A stretch of DNA of 64,000 nucleotides, taken from Burkholderiales bacterium (GTDB taxonomy: Bacteria; Pseudomonadota; Gammaproteobacteria; Burkholderiales; Burkholderiaceae_C). The position numbers and the translations under genes are program-made. Location of the stretch: NCBI GenBank assembly GCA_947381415.1, contig CANCVB010000007.1:1-64000 (forward strand), in the 5' to 3' direction. Shown here in pieces: positions 28,179 through 37,895 of the stretch; position 1 is the stretch's first letter, and every line of letters starts with the position of its first letter. The notes under the pieces are model-generated. The model ran no database searches. It was given only the letters and a program-made list of their open reading frames with translations, and was not told the origin of the DNA.

Positions 28179-31100
28179 ATGTTTGTACATCTTCGACTCC
28201 ATACCGAATACTCTGTGTCAGATGGAACCTGTCGAATTGAAGAAGTCGTAAGCCAAGCAAGGCAATTTTCACAACCCGCTTTGGCGATCACTGACATTCA
28301 CAATATCTTTGGGGCTGTCAAGTTTTATACCGCTTGCAGACAGTCTGGTGTTCAGCCAATCATTGGTGCAGAGTTAAATTTAACAAGTGAAGAGGGCGTT
28401 GGCCATTCAAAAGTTTTGCTGCTCGCTCAGTCTACCCAAGGGTACTTGAATTTATGTGAATTGCTCACGCGCTCTTGGTTGCAACAAGACCAGAAGTCGC
28501 AGTCGCCAACTGTGCTCTGGTCATGGTTGGAAGAGTTAGCGGCTGGCCTCATCCTTTTGTCAGGTGGACAATTGGGTCCTATCGGTCAAGCCTTATTGCA
28601 AGGAAATGAAGATCAAGCTGAAACACTTTGCTTGAAACTCAAAAACCTTTTCGACGATCGTTTGTATCTGGAATTGCAACGCATTGGACGTCCAGATGAA
28701 GAACGATACATCGCTGCTGCAGTGACGCTTGCTGCCAAATTATCAGTCCCTGTGGTTGCAACGCATCCTGTGCAATTTTTAGAGCCGAAAGATTTTGAGG
28801 CACATGAAGCCCGAGTCTGTATCTCCCAAGGTGAAATACTAGGCAATCCAAAGCGCAATCGTTCATTCACGCGAGATCAGTACTTTAAAAGCTCAGAAGA
28901 AATGGCTCGGCTGTTCTCAGATGTGCCGAGTGCTGTTACCAATTCAGTCCACATTGCCAGGCGCTGTCACTTACAACTCATTTTGGGCAAACCCCAGCTT
29001 CCGGAATACCCCACCCCCATTCAGGCAGATGGACAAAGCGTACCAATTGATGTTTATTTTCGACATATCTCCCAAGAGGGGTTATCCAAACGTCTTGAAA
29101 AATTATTTCCCCATGCGCAGCAAAGGCAAGAAGCTCAAGCTGAATATCAAACCAGACTAGAGTTTGAAATTCAAACCATTTTGAAGATGGGGTTCCCTGG
29201 GTATTTTTTGATCGTCAGCGACTTCATTAATTGGGCAAAGAAAAACGGCTGTCCCGTGGGCCCAGGAAGAGGCTCTGGCGCAGGTTCATTGGTGGCGTTT
29301 GCATTGGGCATCACGGATTTAGATCCTTTGAAATATGGCTTACTTTTCGAACGTTTTCTCAACCCTGAGCGCGTTTCAATGCCTGACTTTGATATTGATT
29401 TTTGTCAGGCTAACCGAGACAGGGTCATTGACTATGTGAAAGAAAAATACGGTCGAGAGGCTGTCAGCCAAATTGTGACCTTTGGCACCATGGCGGCACG
29501 TGCTGCTATACGTGATGTGGGTCGTACATTGGACATGAGTTACACCTTTTGTGATGGCCTTTCAAAACTCATACCCAATAAGCCAGGACAACACATCACC
29601 ATTGCTTCGGCATTGGAACAAGAGCCCTTGTTGGCGCAACGCTATGACAAGGAGGACGAGGTCAAGATACTGCTTAATCTGGCCCAAGATTTGGAGGGGC
29701 TAACAAGAAACGTGGGCATGCATGCGGGCGGTGTGTTGATCGCGCCTGGCAAGTTGACTGATTTTTGTCCTTTGTACCAACAATCTGCCAGTCCTTCTTC
29801 TGTCAGCCAATTTGATAAAGACGATGTTGAAGCCATTGGGTTGGTGAAATTTGACTTCTTGGGTTTGGCGACGCTCACTATTCTTGAACATGCCAAGAAT
29901 TTGATTCTGCAAAAAGCGGGGATCGATCCACAGTGGTCGTTGGAGGATATTCCGCTTGACGATGCCAATACCTACAAATTGTTTTCGCAAGGAAAAACAG
30001 AAGCTGTTTTCCAATTTGAAAGCAGAGGTATGCAAGCCATGCTCAAAGATGCCAAGCCTTCACGCTTGGAAGATTTGATTGTCCTCAATGCGCTGTTCAG
30101 GCCAGGACCCATGGCGCTTATCCCTAGCTTCGTGGCGCGAAAACACGGGCGAGAGCAGGTGGTTTACCCACATCCATTGGTCGAAGCTGTCTTGTCGGAA
30201 ACCTACGGCATCATGGTGTACCAAGAGCAAGTGATGCAGACAGCTCAAATATTGGGTGGCTACAGCCTGGGGGGCGCAGACTTATTAAGAAGAGCCATGG
30301 GCAAGAAGAAGGCCGAGGAAATGGCATTGCACAGGTCAATCTTCCAAAAAGGTGCGGAGAAAAACCAAATTTCGGCTCAACAAGCTGATGCCATATTTGA
30401 TTTGATGGAGGAATTTGCTGGGTACGGTTTCAATAAATCGCATGCGGCTGCCTATTCACTTCTTGCCTACCAAACGGCGTGGATCAAAGTTCATTTCACA
30501 GCTGAGTTTTTTTGCGCCAATATGACGGTTGAGATGGGGGATACCGACAAGCTGAAAATTCTTTTTGACGATGCTGTTCGCTTTGGCATCCATTTTGAAA
30601 ACCCAAATATCAATACTGGCGACTATGTTTTTTCACCCTTGGGGCCCAATGTCATCCGCTATGGTCTGGGTGCAATCAAAGGAACAGGTCAATTGGCTAT
30701 TTCAGAAATAGTCAACGAGAGGCAACAAAACGGACTCTACACAAGCTTATTTGACTTTTGTGCGCGAATTGATCGAACCAAAGTCAATAAACGTTCGGTT
30801 GAGGCATTGATAAAGGCAGGTGCTTTTGATGGTATTTCACCGCATCGCGCATCACTTTTATCGTCGGTTGACTTGGCTTGGGAGTTTGCACAAACGCAGG
30901 CAAACAATCTTCACCAAGTTGGTCTTTTTGATGCGGGGCATGGCGCGCATTTTGAAGAACCTGCGCTGGTGCATGAATCGATTTGGACCGTCAGAGAGCG
31001 TTTGAACAGTGAAAAGTCGGCAATAGGCTTTCATTTATCTGGGCACTTGTTTGAAGAATACGCAGTTGAGGTCAGAAAATTTATCAAAACCCCTTTGGCT

Positions 31101-31655
31101 GATTTGGCAGAAAGTAAAGAAGCGCAATGGGTTGTTGGAATTGTCACGAACGATCGCTTCATCAATACAGCCAGAGGTAAGTTGTACATCTTTGAACTAG
31201 ATGACATGTCAGCCACTGTTGAAATTACCGCCGATGAAAATGTGTTCAATACAAACAGAAAGTACATTGAAGAGGACCATTTAGTCATTGCACAAATCAG
31301 GGTGCAAACGGACAGAAGAGACCCTTCCCAAGTGCGTTTAACGCTACTTCAAGCGCAGAATTTGTTCGAGGCTAGATGCCAATTTGGTAAATACCTTAGG
31401 CTCGAAATGGGGCAGGAGTATATTGATGTCGATGAGTTATTGAAATATGACATGACAACGTCAAGCGTAAATGGTTCGCAGTCCTATCCGCCTGAAAAGC
31501 GCGGTGGATTGGGAGTCAAAGTCTTGTTTCAACTCAATCATTGCGAAGCTGAAATTGCGTTGAGCGACAAAGTTATTTTCACCCCCACAGATGTCTCCAT
31601 GAACAAACTTGCTGGCGCTGGTTTTAAAAACCGTGCATTCATTGCTTACGATTGA
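28179..31655 (+). CDS. dnaE: DNA polymerase III alpha subunit
   Basis: An 1158-residue replicative polymerase, length close to E. coli DnaE (1160). The N-terminal PHP domain begins FVHLRLHTEYSVSDG. Catalytic aspartates lie in PDFDIDF (Asp403, Asp405, Asp407). GPGRGSGAGSLVAFALGITDLDP is the conserved nucleotide-binding segment, and a helix-hairpin-helix, OB domain and tail follow. Type-1 DnaE, so this is the main replicase rather than DnaE2. Confidence 0.97.
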   Translation: MFVHLRLHTEYSVSDGTCRIEEVVSQARQFSQPALAITDIHNIFGAVKFYTACRQSGVQPIIGAELNLTSEEGVGHSKVLLLAQSTQGYLNLCELLTRSWLQQDQKSQSPTVLWSWLEELAAGLILLSGGQLGPIGQALLQGNEDQAETLCLKLKNLFDDRLYLELQRIGRPDEERYIAAAVTLAAKLSVPVVATHPVQFLEPKDFEAHEARVCISQGEILGNPKRNRSFTRDQYFKSSEEMARLFSDVPSAVTNSVHIARRCHLQLILGKPQLPEYPTPIQADGQSVPIDVYFRHISQEGLSKRLEKLFPHAQQRQEAQAEYQTRLEFEIQTILKMGFPGYFLIVSDFINWAKKNGCPVGPGRGSGAGSLVAFALGITDLDPLKYGLLFERFLNPERVSMPDFDIDFCQANRDRVIDYVKEKYGREAVSQIVTFGTMAARAAIRDVGRTLDMSYTFCDGLSKLIPNKPGQHITIASALEQEPLLAQRYDKEDEVKILLNLAQDLEGLTRNVGMHAGGVLIAPGKLTDFCPLYQQSASPSSVSQFDKDDVEAIGLVKFDFLGLATLTILEHAKNLILQKAGIDPQWSLEDIPLDDANTYKLFSQGKTEAVFQFESRGMQAMLKDAKPSRLEDLIVLNALFRPGPMALIPSFVARKHGREQVVYPHPLVEAVLSETYGIMVYQEQVMQTAQILGGYSLGGADLLRRAMGKKKAEEMALHRSIFQKGAEKNQISAQQADAIFDLMEEFAGYGFNKSHAAAYSLLAYQTAWIKVHFTAEFFCANMTVEMGDTDKLKILFDDAVRFGIHFENPNINTGDYVFSPLGPNVIRYGLGAIKGTGQLAISEIVNERQQNGLYTSLFDFCARIDRTKVNKRSVEALIKAGAFDGISPHRASLLSSVDLAWEFAQTQANNLHQVGLFDAGHGAHFEEPALVHESIWTVRERLNSEKSAIGFHLSGHLFEEYAVEVRKFIKTPLADLAESKEAQWVVGIVTNDRFINTARGKLYIFELDDMSATVEITADENVFNTNRKYIEEDHLVIAQIRVQTDRRDPSQVRLTLLQAQNLFEARCQFGKYLRLEMGQEYIDVDELLKYDMTTSSVNGSQSYPPEKRGGLGVKVLFQLNHCEAEIALSDKVIFTPTDVSMNKLAGAGFKNRAFIAYD

Positions 31656-31659
31656 ACAT

Positions 31660-32226
31660 ATGTTTTTTAGTATCCCCAACTTGATGACATGGACCCGAAT
31701 TGCAGCTATTCCATTTATTGTTTTTATTTTCGATGTGCCACTTGAAAGTCAAACCAAAAATCTGATTGCAACCATCATGTTTGTTTTGTTTGCGTTGACT
31801 GATTGGCTGGATGGATATTTGGCTCGAAAATTAAATCAAACCTCTGCTTTTGGGGCATTTTTAGATCCAGTGGCTGATAAGTTTTTGGTGTGTGCAAGTT
31901 TGCTCGTGTTGGTTGATTTAGGGCGGGTAGATGTCATTGTTGCCCTCTTGATTATTGGCAGAGAAATCGCTATTTCTTCACTCCGAGAGTGGATGGCTTT
32001 GATAGGCGCAGCCAAAAGTGTCGCAGTGAATATGCTTGGAAAACTCAAGACAACGCTGCAAATGGTCGCGATTCCATTTCTGCTTTATGACGGTTTGCTT
32101 TGGGGTTGGTTAGATACTGGTTACTGTGGCCGTATTTTGATATGGCTGGCAGCCGTTATGACCATGTGGTCAATGTTTTACTATTTGAAAAAAGCCATTC
32201 CCCACATTCGGGCCGCGATGAAATGA
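31660..32226 (+). CDS. pgsA: CDP-diacylglycerol-glycerol-3-phosphate 3-phosphatidyltransferase
   Basis: A 188-residue membrane enzyme making phosphatidylglycerophosphate, the precursor of phosphatidylglycerol and cardiolipin. The CDP-alcohol phosphotransferase motif is complete: Asp48, Asp51-Gly52, Ala55-Arg56, Gly65, Asp69 and Asp73. Four to five hydrophobic segments. I chose ATG 31660, which begins MFFSIPNLMTWTR; an earlier in-frame start would lie inside the dnaE end. Confidence 0.95.
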   Translation: MFFSIPNLMTWTRIAAIPFIVFIFDVPLESQTKNLIATIMFVLFALTDWLDGYLARKLNQTSAFGAFLDPVADKFLVCASLLVLVDLGRVDVIVALLIIGREIAISSLREWMALIGAAKSVAVNMLGKLKTTLQMVAIPFLLYDGLLWGWLDTGYCGRILIWLAAVMTMWSMFYYLKKAIPHIRAAMK

Positions 32227-32256
32227 TATTTGCACAACACTGGGGTATTTCTGCGC

Positions 32257-33351
32257 ATGACTAAAAAGAGAATTGCCGTTATTGCTGGAGATGGGATAGG
32301 CACGGAAGTGATGCCTGAAGGTTTGCGGGTTCTTCAAGTTGCTGCTGATTTATTCAGCATCCCTTTGCATTTGCATGTGTTTGATTTTGCGTGTTGGCCT
32401 TACTTTGAAAAGCACGGAAAAATGATGCCTGATAACTGGCGCGACTTGCTCGGCGGGCACGATGCTATTTATTTTGGTGCTGTTGGGTGGCCAGAAAAAA
32501 TTCCTGACCACATATCTTTATGGAATTCATTGCTTCTTTTCAGGCGTGAATTTGATCAATACATCAATTTAAGACCCGCTAGGCTGATGCCTGGGGTGGT
32601 TGCGCCTGTGGTTCGCCCCGATGGCTCTCCAAGGATGCCTGGCGAAATTGACATGTACATTGTTCGCGAAAATACAGAAGGGGAGTACTCAAGTATTGGT
32701 GGAAGAATGTTTGAGGGCACTGCCAGAGAGATGGTCATGCAAGAAACAGTCATGACCCGCATCGGTGTAGATCGTGTCTTGGATTTTGCATTTCAACTCG
32801 CGCAATCAAGACCTCAAAAGCATCTCACCAGTGCGACAAAGTCAAATGGTATCGCCATCACAATGCCTTATTGGGATGAAAGAGTACAGGCCATGAGTCG
32901 AAGTTTTCCGGATGTACGATTTGATAAATTCCATATTGACATCTTGACCGCTCACTTTGTTCAGCGCCCAGATTTTTTCGATGTTGTGGTGGCCAGCAAT
33001 CTGTTTGGTGATATTTTGAGTGATCTTGGCCCTGCATGTACGGGAACCATTGCCATTGCACCGAGTGCAAATATCAATCCTGCCAGAACATCCCCCTCTC
33101 TTTTTGAACCTGTGCATGGATCTGCTCCTGATATTGCGGGCAAAGGCATTGCAAATCCGATTGGACAAATATGGAGCGCAGCCATGATGCTTGAGTTTTT
33201 AGGATACAAGCCTGCACACGACAAAATTATCAGTGCCATTGAGGCATGTTTGAACCCAGTCAACCAAGGTCCGCGAACACCTGATTTAGGGGGAACAGCC
33301 AGTTGTACCGATGTGGGTAAAGCGATTGCCCAATACCTTCGTTTTGTGTAA
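32257..33351 (+). CDS. Tartrate/D-malate dehydrogenase-type beta-decarboxylating dehydrogenase
   Basis: A 364-residue member of the isocitrate/isopropylmalate dehydrogenase family. The N-terminus MTKKRIAVIAGDGIGTEVMPEG, the substrate region WNSLLLFRREFDQYINLRP, IVRENTEGEYSSIGG and the cofactor loop FEPVHGSAPDIAGKGIANP are diagnostic. The LLFRR segment and overall length match tartrate dehydrogenase/decarboxylase (TtuC) and D-malate dehydrogenase (DmlA) rather than LeuB. The start ATG 32257 is chosen over a TTG at 32230. Substrate is inferred: tartrate, D-malate or a similar 2-hydroxy acid. Confidence 0.85.
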   Translation: MTKKRIAVIAGDGIGTEVMPEGLRVLQVAADLFSIPLHLHVFDFACWPYFEKHGKMMPDNWRDLLGGHDAIYFGAVGWPEKIPDHISLWNSLLLFRREFDQYINLRPARLMPGVVAPVVRPDGSPRMPGEIDMYIVRENTEGEYSSIGGRMFEGTAREMVMQETVMTRIGVDRVLDFAFQLAQSRPQKHLTSATKSNGIAITMPYWDERVQAMSRSFPDVRFDKFHIDILTAHFVQRPDFFDVVVASNLFGDILSDLGPACTGTIAIAPSANINPARTSPSLFEPVHGSAPDIAGKGIANPIGQIWSAAMMLEFLGYKPAHDKIISAIEACLNPVNQGPRTPDLGGTASCTDVGKAIAQYLRFV

Positions 33352-33482
33352 CTGTGAGCAAGCAACTTCCCCAAAGAGGCGTTACTTTTAAAACCTACTA
33401 GAATAGAGTTGTGTGGTTTTCCATGCACCCAACCTAACTTACTTTAACCCAACAAATCACACCTGATGTCAAGGGGACTTTT

Positions 33483-33755
33483 GTGAATAAAACTGAATTG
33501 ATTGAACACATGGCGACCGATGCCGATATTTCTAAAGCTGCGGCCACCCGCGCTTTGGAATCTGCTTTGGATACCATTACCGCTGCCTTGAAAAAGGGCG
33601 ATGCCGTTTCCCTCGTGGGTTTTGGAACATTTGAAGTCTCTCATCGTGAAGAGCGCAGTGGCCGCAACCCAGCAACTGGCGCAGCGATCACCATCAAAGC
33701 TTCTAAGGCACCAAAGTTCAGAGCTGGTAAGGCTTTGAAAGATGCTTTAAACTGA
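33483..33755 (+). CDS. DNA-binding protein HU
   Basis: A 90-residue HU/IHF-family nucleoid protein, GTG start at 33483 after AAGGGGA (33470-33476). [25 protein letters not shown] is the helical dimerisation part. The DNA-binding arm [30 protein letters not shown] matches HU rather than IHF. It bends and compacts DNA. The order HU, tRNA-Val, PpiD is a common betaproteobacterial arrangement. Confidence 0.95.
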   Translation: MNKTELIEHMATDADISKAAATRALESALDTITAALKKGDAVSLVGFGTFEVSHREERSGRNPATGAAITIKASKAPKFRAGKALKDALN

Positions 33756-33771
33756 TAGGTTAATCAAGGTG

Positions 33772-33847
33772 GGGTGCTTAGCTCAGTTGGTAGAGCGGCG
33801 CCCTTACAAGGCGTAGGTCGGCGGTTCGAGCCCGTCAGCACCCACCA
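33772..33847 (+). tRNA. tRNA-Val (anticodon TAC)
   Basis: A 76-base cloverleaf: acceptor GGGTGCT (33772-33778) pairs with AGCACCC (33837-33843), followed by encoded ACCA. D-arm GCTC..GAGC, anticodon loop CTTACAA with anticodon TAC, and T-loop TTCGAGC are all present. It reads GTA and other GTN codons by wobble. Confidence 0.97.
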
Positions 33848-33853
33848 ATCTTC

Positions 33854-33882
33854 AAAGGCGAACACAGGTTCGCCTTTCTTTT
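33854..33882 (+). terminator. Terminator after tRNA-Val
   Basis: AAAGGCGAAC (33854-33863) pairs perfectly with GTTCGCCTTT (33868-33877) over an ACAG loop, then a T-rich tail runs to 33882. It sits 7 bases after the tRNA and 16 before ppiD. Confidence 0.85.
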
Positions 33883-33897
33883 CAGCAGAGTTGATTT

Positions 33898-35817
33898 ATG
33901 TTTGAATTCATTCAGCGCAACAAAAAAATCATGCAAATTTTGCTGATTATTTTGATCTTTCCATCTTTTGTTCTTTTTGGAATTGATGGATACAAAAGGT
34001 TCAATGAAAAGGGCGCTGTCGCGGCTTCCGTTAACGGCCGGGAAATCTCTGTGCCTGAATGGGAACAAGTGCACAAGCAAGAAGTCGAACGTATGCGGGC
34101 GTCCATGCCTGGTATGGATGTGGCTATGTTTGATACACCTGCGATGAAGTTCATGGCACTGGAGAGAATCATTCGCTCAAGAGTTCTGGAAGCCAGTGCA
34201 TCCAAACTCAACATCAAGATATCAGACCAAAAATTGGTAAAAACAATTGGTGAAGTGGACTCCTTTGCCGCTTTGAAAAATGCAGACGGGACTTACGACA
34301 TTGAGAAATACAAATCATTTCTCAGTGCGCAAGGCATGACTCCTGACATTTTTGAATCGCGTGTGCGATCTGACCTGGCAGTCAGGCAAGTCGTGGGCGG
34401 TGTTGGCTCGAGCAGTTTTGCCCCAGCTTCACAAGCAGCGGTGACACTTGATGCATTTCTCCAGCAACGCGAAATCCAAGTGGCTATTTTTTCAGCTTCA
34501 GATTACCTTGATTCTGCCAAGCCTACCGATGAAGATATAAAAAACTATTTTGCAACGCACGTACAGGAATACAAAACCGCTGAGACTGTGGACATTGAAT
34601 ATGTCGTTCTGGATTTGGCAAACATTGAAAAGACCATTTCTGTCAGTGAAGCAGAATTAAAAGCTTATTTCGATCAAAACCAAAATATTCTCAATGCCAA
34701 AGAAGAAAGGCGCGCCAGTCATATTTTGATTGCCGCATCAAAAGATGCGAGTCCCTCTGACAAAAAGTTGGCTAAAGATAAAGCTTTGTCAATCTTAGAC
34801 AGCCTTCGCAAATCTCCTCAGCAATTTGCTGAGTTAGCAAAAAAGAACTCTCAAGATCCGGGATCTGCCGCCAGAGGCGGTGATCTTGATTTCTTTGCGC
34901 GTGGGGCAATGGTGAAGCCATTCGAGGAGGTTGCATTTGTTCTTAAAAAAGGTGAGATCAGCGATGTTGTCGAAACCGAGTTTGGTTTCCACATTATTCA
35001 GTTGACAGATATCAAGTCCTCTGGAAAGTCTTCCTTTCAAGAGGTTCGATCAACGCTTGAACAAGATTTGAAGCGCGATCTTGCCAAAAAGAAGTATGCG
35101 GAAATGGCTGATCAATTTACCAATATGGTTTATGAGCAGTCAGACAGTCTCAAACCTGTGGCTCAAAAATTCAAATTAGATATACAAATTGCCAAAGATA
35201 TTTCTAAGCAAAATGCCTCAAACACCAAATCACTTTGGTCAAATCAAAAGTTATTGCAATCGATATTCAGTGCCGATGCCATTGAGAAAAAACACAATAC
35301 GGAAGCGGTCGAAACTGGCTCCAATCAATTGGTATCCGCACGTGTGGTGACACACAAGCCTGCTACCAACCTTCAGTTGGATGATGTCAAACCCATGATT
35401 GTTCAGACTGTTTTATCGCAAAAATCACTTGAAATTGCAAAAAAGCAGGGCATTGAGAGTCTTGAACAATGGAAGAAAGACAATTCTTCCGCCAAGCTTC
35501 AGGCGCCTGTTGTGATTTCCCGTGAACAGAACCAAAAATTGCCTGCTGCATTGATTGAATCTGCCATGCGTGCGGATGTGTCTAAATTGCCCATCATGGT
35601 GGGTGTCGATTTAGGTGCTAAGGGTTATGGTGTTGTCAAAATCAACAGTGTTGTAGGCTCTTTGCCAGTCACTGACCGTAAAGACTCAGTTGGCAAATAT
35701 GCCAAAGCATGGGCCTCGGCTGAAAACATCGCATATTTCAGTTACCTTAAAGCTTTGTTTAAAGTTGACTATAAAGTTGAAAAACCCTCGTCTGCTAACT
35801 TATTAAAACAACCTTGA
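33898..35817 (+). CDS. ppiD: SurA/PpiD-type periplasmic folding chaperone (peptidyl-prolyl isomerase)
   Basis: A 639-residue membrane-anchored chaperone. A single N-terminal transmembrane helix (about 12-32) follows a short cytoplasmic start MFEFIQRNKKIM. The N-terminal SurA-like helical domain spans about 35-200. A parvulin domain lies at about 270-365 with RRASHILIAA, GSAARGGDLDFFARGAMVKPFEEVAF and ETEFGFHIIQL. A further helical region extends to the end. It helps newly translocated proteins fold at the inner membrane. It is flanked by tRNA-Val and tRNA-His. Confidence 0.92.
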   Translation: MFEFIQRNKKIMQILLIILIFPSFVLFGIDGYKRFNEKGAVAASVNGREISVPEWEQVHKQEVERMRASMPGMDVAMFDTPAMKFMALERIIRSRVLEASASKLNIKISDQKLVKTIGEVDSFAALKNADGTYDIEKYKSFLSAQGMTPDIFESRVRSDLAVRQVVGGVGSSSFAPASQAAVTLDAFLQQREIQVAIFSASDYLDSAKPTDEDIKNYFATHVQEYKTAETVDIEYVVLDLANIEKTISVSEAELKAYFDQNQNILNAKEERRASHILIAASKDASPSDKKLAKDKALSILDSLRKSPQQFAELAKKNSQDPGSAARGGDLDFFARGAMVKPFEEVAFVLKKGEISDVVETEFGFHIIQLTDIKSSGKSSFQEVRSTLEQDLKRDLAKKKYAEMADQFTNMVYEQSDSLKPVAQKFKLDIQIAKDISKQNASNTKSLWSNQKLLQSIFSADAIEKKHNTEAVETGSNQLVSARVVTHKPATNLQLDDVKPMIVQTVLSQKSLEIAKKQGIESLEQWKKDNSSAKLQAPVVISREQNQKLPAALIESAMRADVSKLPIMVGVDLGAKGYGVVKINSVVGSLPVTDRKDSVGKYAKAWASAENIAYFSYLKALFKVDYKVEKPSSANLLKQP

Positions 35818-35846
35818 CATGGTTTTGGCGTACCAAGTTCTATAAT
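35814..35846 (+). promoter_or_regulatory. Promoter-like elements before tRNA-His
   Basis: A perfect -10 hexamer TATAAT lies at 35841-35846, 12 bases before the tRNA, so transcription would start just upstream of it. A perfect TTGACA lies at 35814-35819 overlapping the ppiD stop, but the spacer is 21 bases, longer than the usual 17, so the -35 assignment is doubtful. Confidence 0.5.
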
Positions 35847-35857
35847 AACTTTTCAGT

Positions 35858-35934
35858 GGTGGCTGTAGCTCAGTTGGTAGAGTCCAGGATTGTGATTCCT
35901 GTTGTCGCGGGTTCGAGTCCCGTCAGCCACCCCA
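35858..35934 (+). tRNA. tRNA-His (anticodon GTG)
   Basis: A 77-base tRNA with the extra 5' G (35858) opposite C73 (35931), the identity element of tRNA-His. Acceptor GTGGCTG (35859-35865) pairs with CAGCCAC (35924-35930). Anticodon loop TTGTGAT carries GTG. CCA is encoded and followed by a six-T run. Confidence 0.97.
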
Positions 35935-35968
35935 TTTTTTCTCCTGCCTAATTTTTTGGAGCACTGCT

Positions 35969-37126
35969 ATGCCTGGCTTGCTGTCTGATATTGATCCCGA
36001 TGGGCTGTTGGAGTTTTCTGTCGTTTATACCGACAGGGCTCTGAATCATATGTCCAACAGATTTCAAGGCGTAATGAAAGATATCTCTTCTATTTTGAAA
36101 GAGGTATACCACGCACCTTCCAGCGTACTTGTACCGGGCAGTGGTACTTTTGGAATGGAATCTGTCGCCAGGCAATTCGCCACAGGGCAAAAAGTGTTGG
36201 TGATTCGAAATGGCTGGTTCAGTTACCGCTGGTCACAAATTTTTGATATGGGTCATATTCCGTCAGAGACCATTGTCATGAAGGCTCGACCCATTTCCTC
36301 CGAAAACGCTCAATCTCCTTGGGTTCCCGCGCCGATTGACGAGGTTGTATCTGCCATAGAACAACACAAGCCTTCCGTTGTTTTTGCTCCCCATGTTGAA
36401 ACTTCAGCTGGCATGATTTTGCCCGATGAGTATCTTCGCGCAGTATCTGCAGCCATTCACAAAGTTGGAGGCTTGCTTGTATTGGATTGCATTGCTTCTG
36501 GTGCGATGTGGGTCAATATGAAGGACACGGGTGTAGATGTCCTTATCAGCGCACCGCAAAAAGGTTGGAGCGGTTCACCTTGTTGTGCCATGGTCATGTT
36601 AAGTGAAAGAGCCAGAGCCCATATCGATCAAACCCAAAGTTCTAGCTTTGCCTGTGACTTGAAAAAATGGTTGCAGATCATGGAGAGTTATGAAAAAGGT
36701 ACGCATTCTTATCACACAACCATGCCTACGGATGCGTTGACCCGGTTGCGTGAAGTCATGCAAGAGACCCGTGCTTATGGTTTCGAAAAAGTGCGTCAAG
36801 AACAAATTGATCTTGGCGTTCAGGTTCGTCACTTGCTTGAAAGTCGAGGTATCAACAGTGTTGCCGCGGATGGCTTTAAAGCCCCTGGCGTCGTTGTCAG
36901 CTTTACTACCGATCCTGAAATTCAAAACAGTAAAAAATTCCTTGCTCTGGGTCTCCAAACTGCTGCTGGTGTTCCCCTTCAGTGTGATGAACGTTCAGAC
37001 TTTATGACGTTTCGCATAGGATTATTTGGGCTTGAGAAACTTCATAATGTTGAAAGAAGCGTTGCGCATTTAGAAGCGGCTTTAACCAAATTAGGCTATA
37101 CCGAAAAACTCCCTGTTGCAGCCTGA
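35969..37126 (+). CDS. Class V aminotransferase, alanine/serine-glyoxylate type
   Basis: A 385-residue PLP enzyme. The cofactor lysine is probably Lys198 in SAPQKGWSG, and DCIASGAMW supplies the PLP-pairing Asp. GSGTFGMESVARQF near residue 60 is the phosphate-binding region. The family transfers amino groups from alanine or serine to glyoxylate. Isocitrate lyase, a glyoxylate producer, begins at 63.4 kb, but there is no operon link. Exact donor and acceptor cannot be told. A strong bidirectional terminator follows. Confidence 0.85.
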   Translation: MPGLLSDIDPDGLLEFSVVYTDRALNHMSNRFQGVMKDISSILKEVYHAPSSVLVPGSGTFGMESVARQFATGQKVLVIRNGWFSYRWSQIFDMGHIPSETIVMKARPISSENAQSPWVPAPIDEVVSAIEQHKPSVVFAPHVETSAGMILPDEYLRAVSAAIHKVGGLLVLDCIASGAMWVNMKDTGVDVLISAPQKGWSGSPCCAMVMLSERARAHIDQTQSSSFACDLKKWLQIMESYEKGTHSYHTTMPTDALTRLREVMQETRAYGFEKVRQEQIDLGVQVRHLLESRGINSVAADGFKAPGVVVSFTTDPEIQNSKKFLALGLQTAAGVPLQCDERSDFMTFRIGLFGLEKLHNVERSVAHLEAALTKLGYTEKLPVAA

Positions 37127-37157
37127 TCTGTAACAGCTGGGTGTAAAAAAATACCCA

Positions 37158-37199
37158 TAAAAAAAGCCCTGCAAGTTTCTAAGACTTGCAGGGCTTTTT
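37158..37199. terminator. Bidirectional terminator between aminotransferase and membrane protein genes
   Basis: AGCCCTGCAAGT (37165-37176) pairs with ACTTGCAGGGCT (37184-37195), a 12-base perfect stem with a 7-base loop, flanked by A-tract and T-tract. It can serve both convergent genes. Confidence 0.9.
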
Positions 37200-37211
37200 G
37201 CTTAGCGCAAA

Positions 37212-37805
37212 TTACAGGCCGGCGTTTTGTTGTGCCACCATCATATAAAGCATGGTGATTGATAACATGGTGTTAACGCGGGATGTCAGCATAGCTGTTC
37301 TGGCCGCTTTCGCTTTTTCCGCAGGTTCTACAGCAACGATACCCAAAGCTTTCTTCTGGTTAGGCCAAATGATAAACCAGACATTAAAAGCCATCAGCAA
37401 GGCTATCCACATACCAATACCTATGGCGGCAAATGGAATCTGCAGGGTCAAGGCGAGCACCAAATAACCTTGCATCCAAGCCAACAAAAGGCCAGTAACC
37501 ACGGTTGCTAACGCGCCATAGCGGAACCAAAATAATGCTGTTGGCGCAATAACTTTGCTTATGGCAGGTTTTTGCTCATCAGGAATGCTGGGCATGGAAG
37601 GGATTTGAACAAAATTGAAGTACCAAAGAAGTCCGATCCACATAATGCCAGAGGCAACATGCAACCATCGCATGACAAACGCTCCCCATGCGTGGCTGAA
37701 CTGAATGCTATGACCCGACACCGATGTGGCGATAAAAATAACCACGATCAACAAAACAAGTCCAGCAAGAAGTGTTTTGTATAGAGATTGCAAAATTTGA
37801 CTCAT
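37212..37805 (-). CDS. Membrane protein related to the N-terminal part of urate hydroxylase PuuD
   Basis: A 197-residue inner-membrane protein with about five hydrophobic segments. The run FVMRWLHVASGIMWIGLLWYFNFVQIP, including a membrane histidine, is characteristic of the urate oxidase N-terminal (PuuD-like) family, which in PuuD is followed by a cytochrome c domain. That cytochrome domain and any CxxCH motif are missing here. No purine genes are nearby, so urate oxidation is not supported. A heme- or quinone-linked role is possible but unproven. Confidence 0.65.
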   Translation of the reverse strand: MSQILQSLYKTLLAGLVLLIVVIFIATSVSGHSIQFSHAWGAFVMRWLHVASGIMWIGLLWYFNFVQIPSMPSIPDEQKPAISKVIAPTALFWFRYGALATVVTGLLLAWMQGYLVLALTLQIPFAAIGIGMWIALLMAFNVWFIIWPNQKKALGIVAVEPAEKAKAARTAMLTSRVNTMLSITMLYMMVAQQNAGL

Positions 37806-37895
37806 TGAGCACCTTTGAAGTTGAACAAAAATGACATACCTATGGAAGTGGGTTCCATGAGATGACTGAAATTGCCATTGTATTAAGTGTAATGC

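Noticed and set aside
33772-35934. tRNA genes as attachment sites of a mobile element around ppiD
   Set aside because: No integrase, no duplicated tRNA 3' ends are visible, and the enclosed gene is a core chaperone in its normal context.
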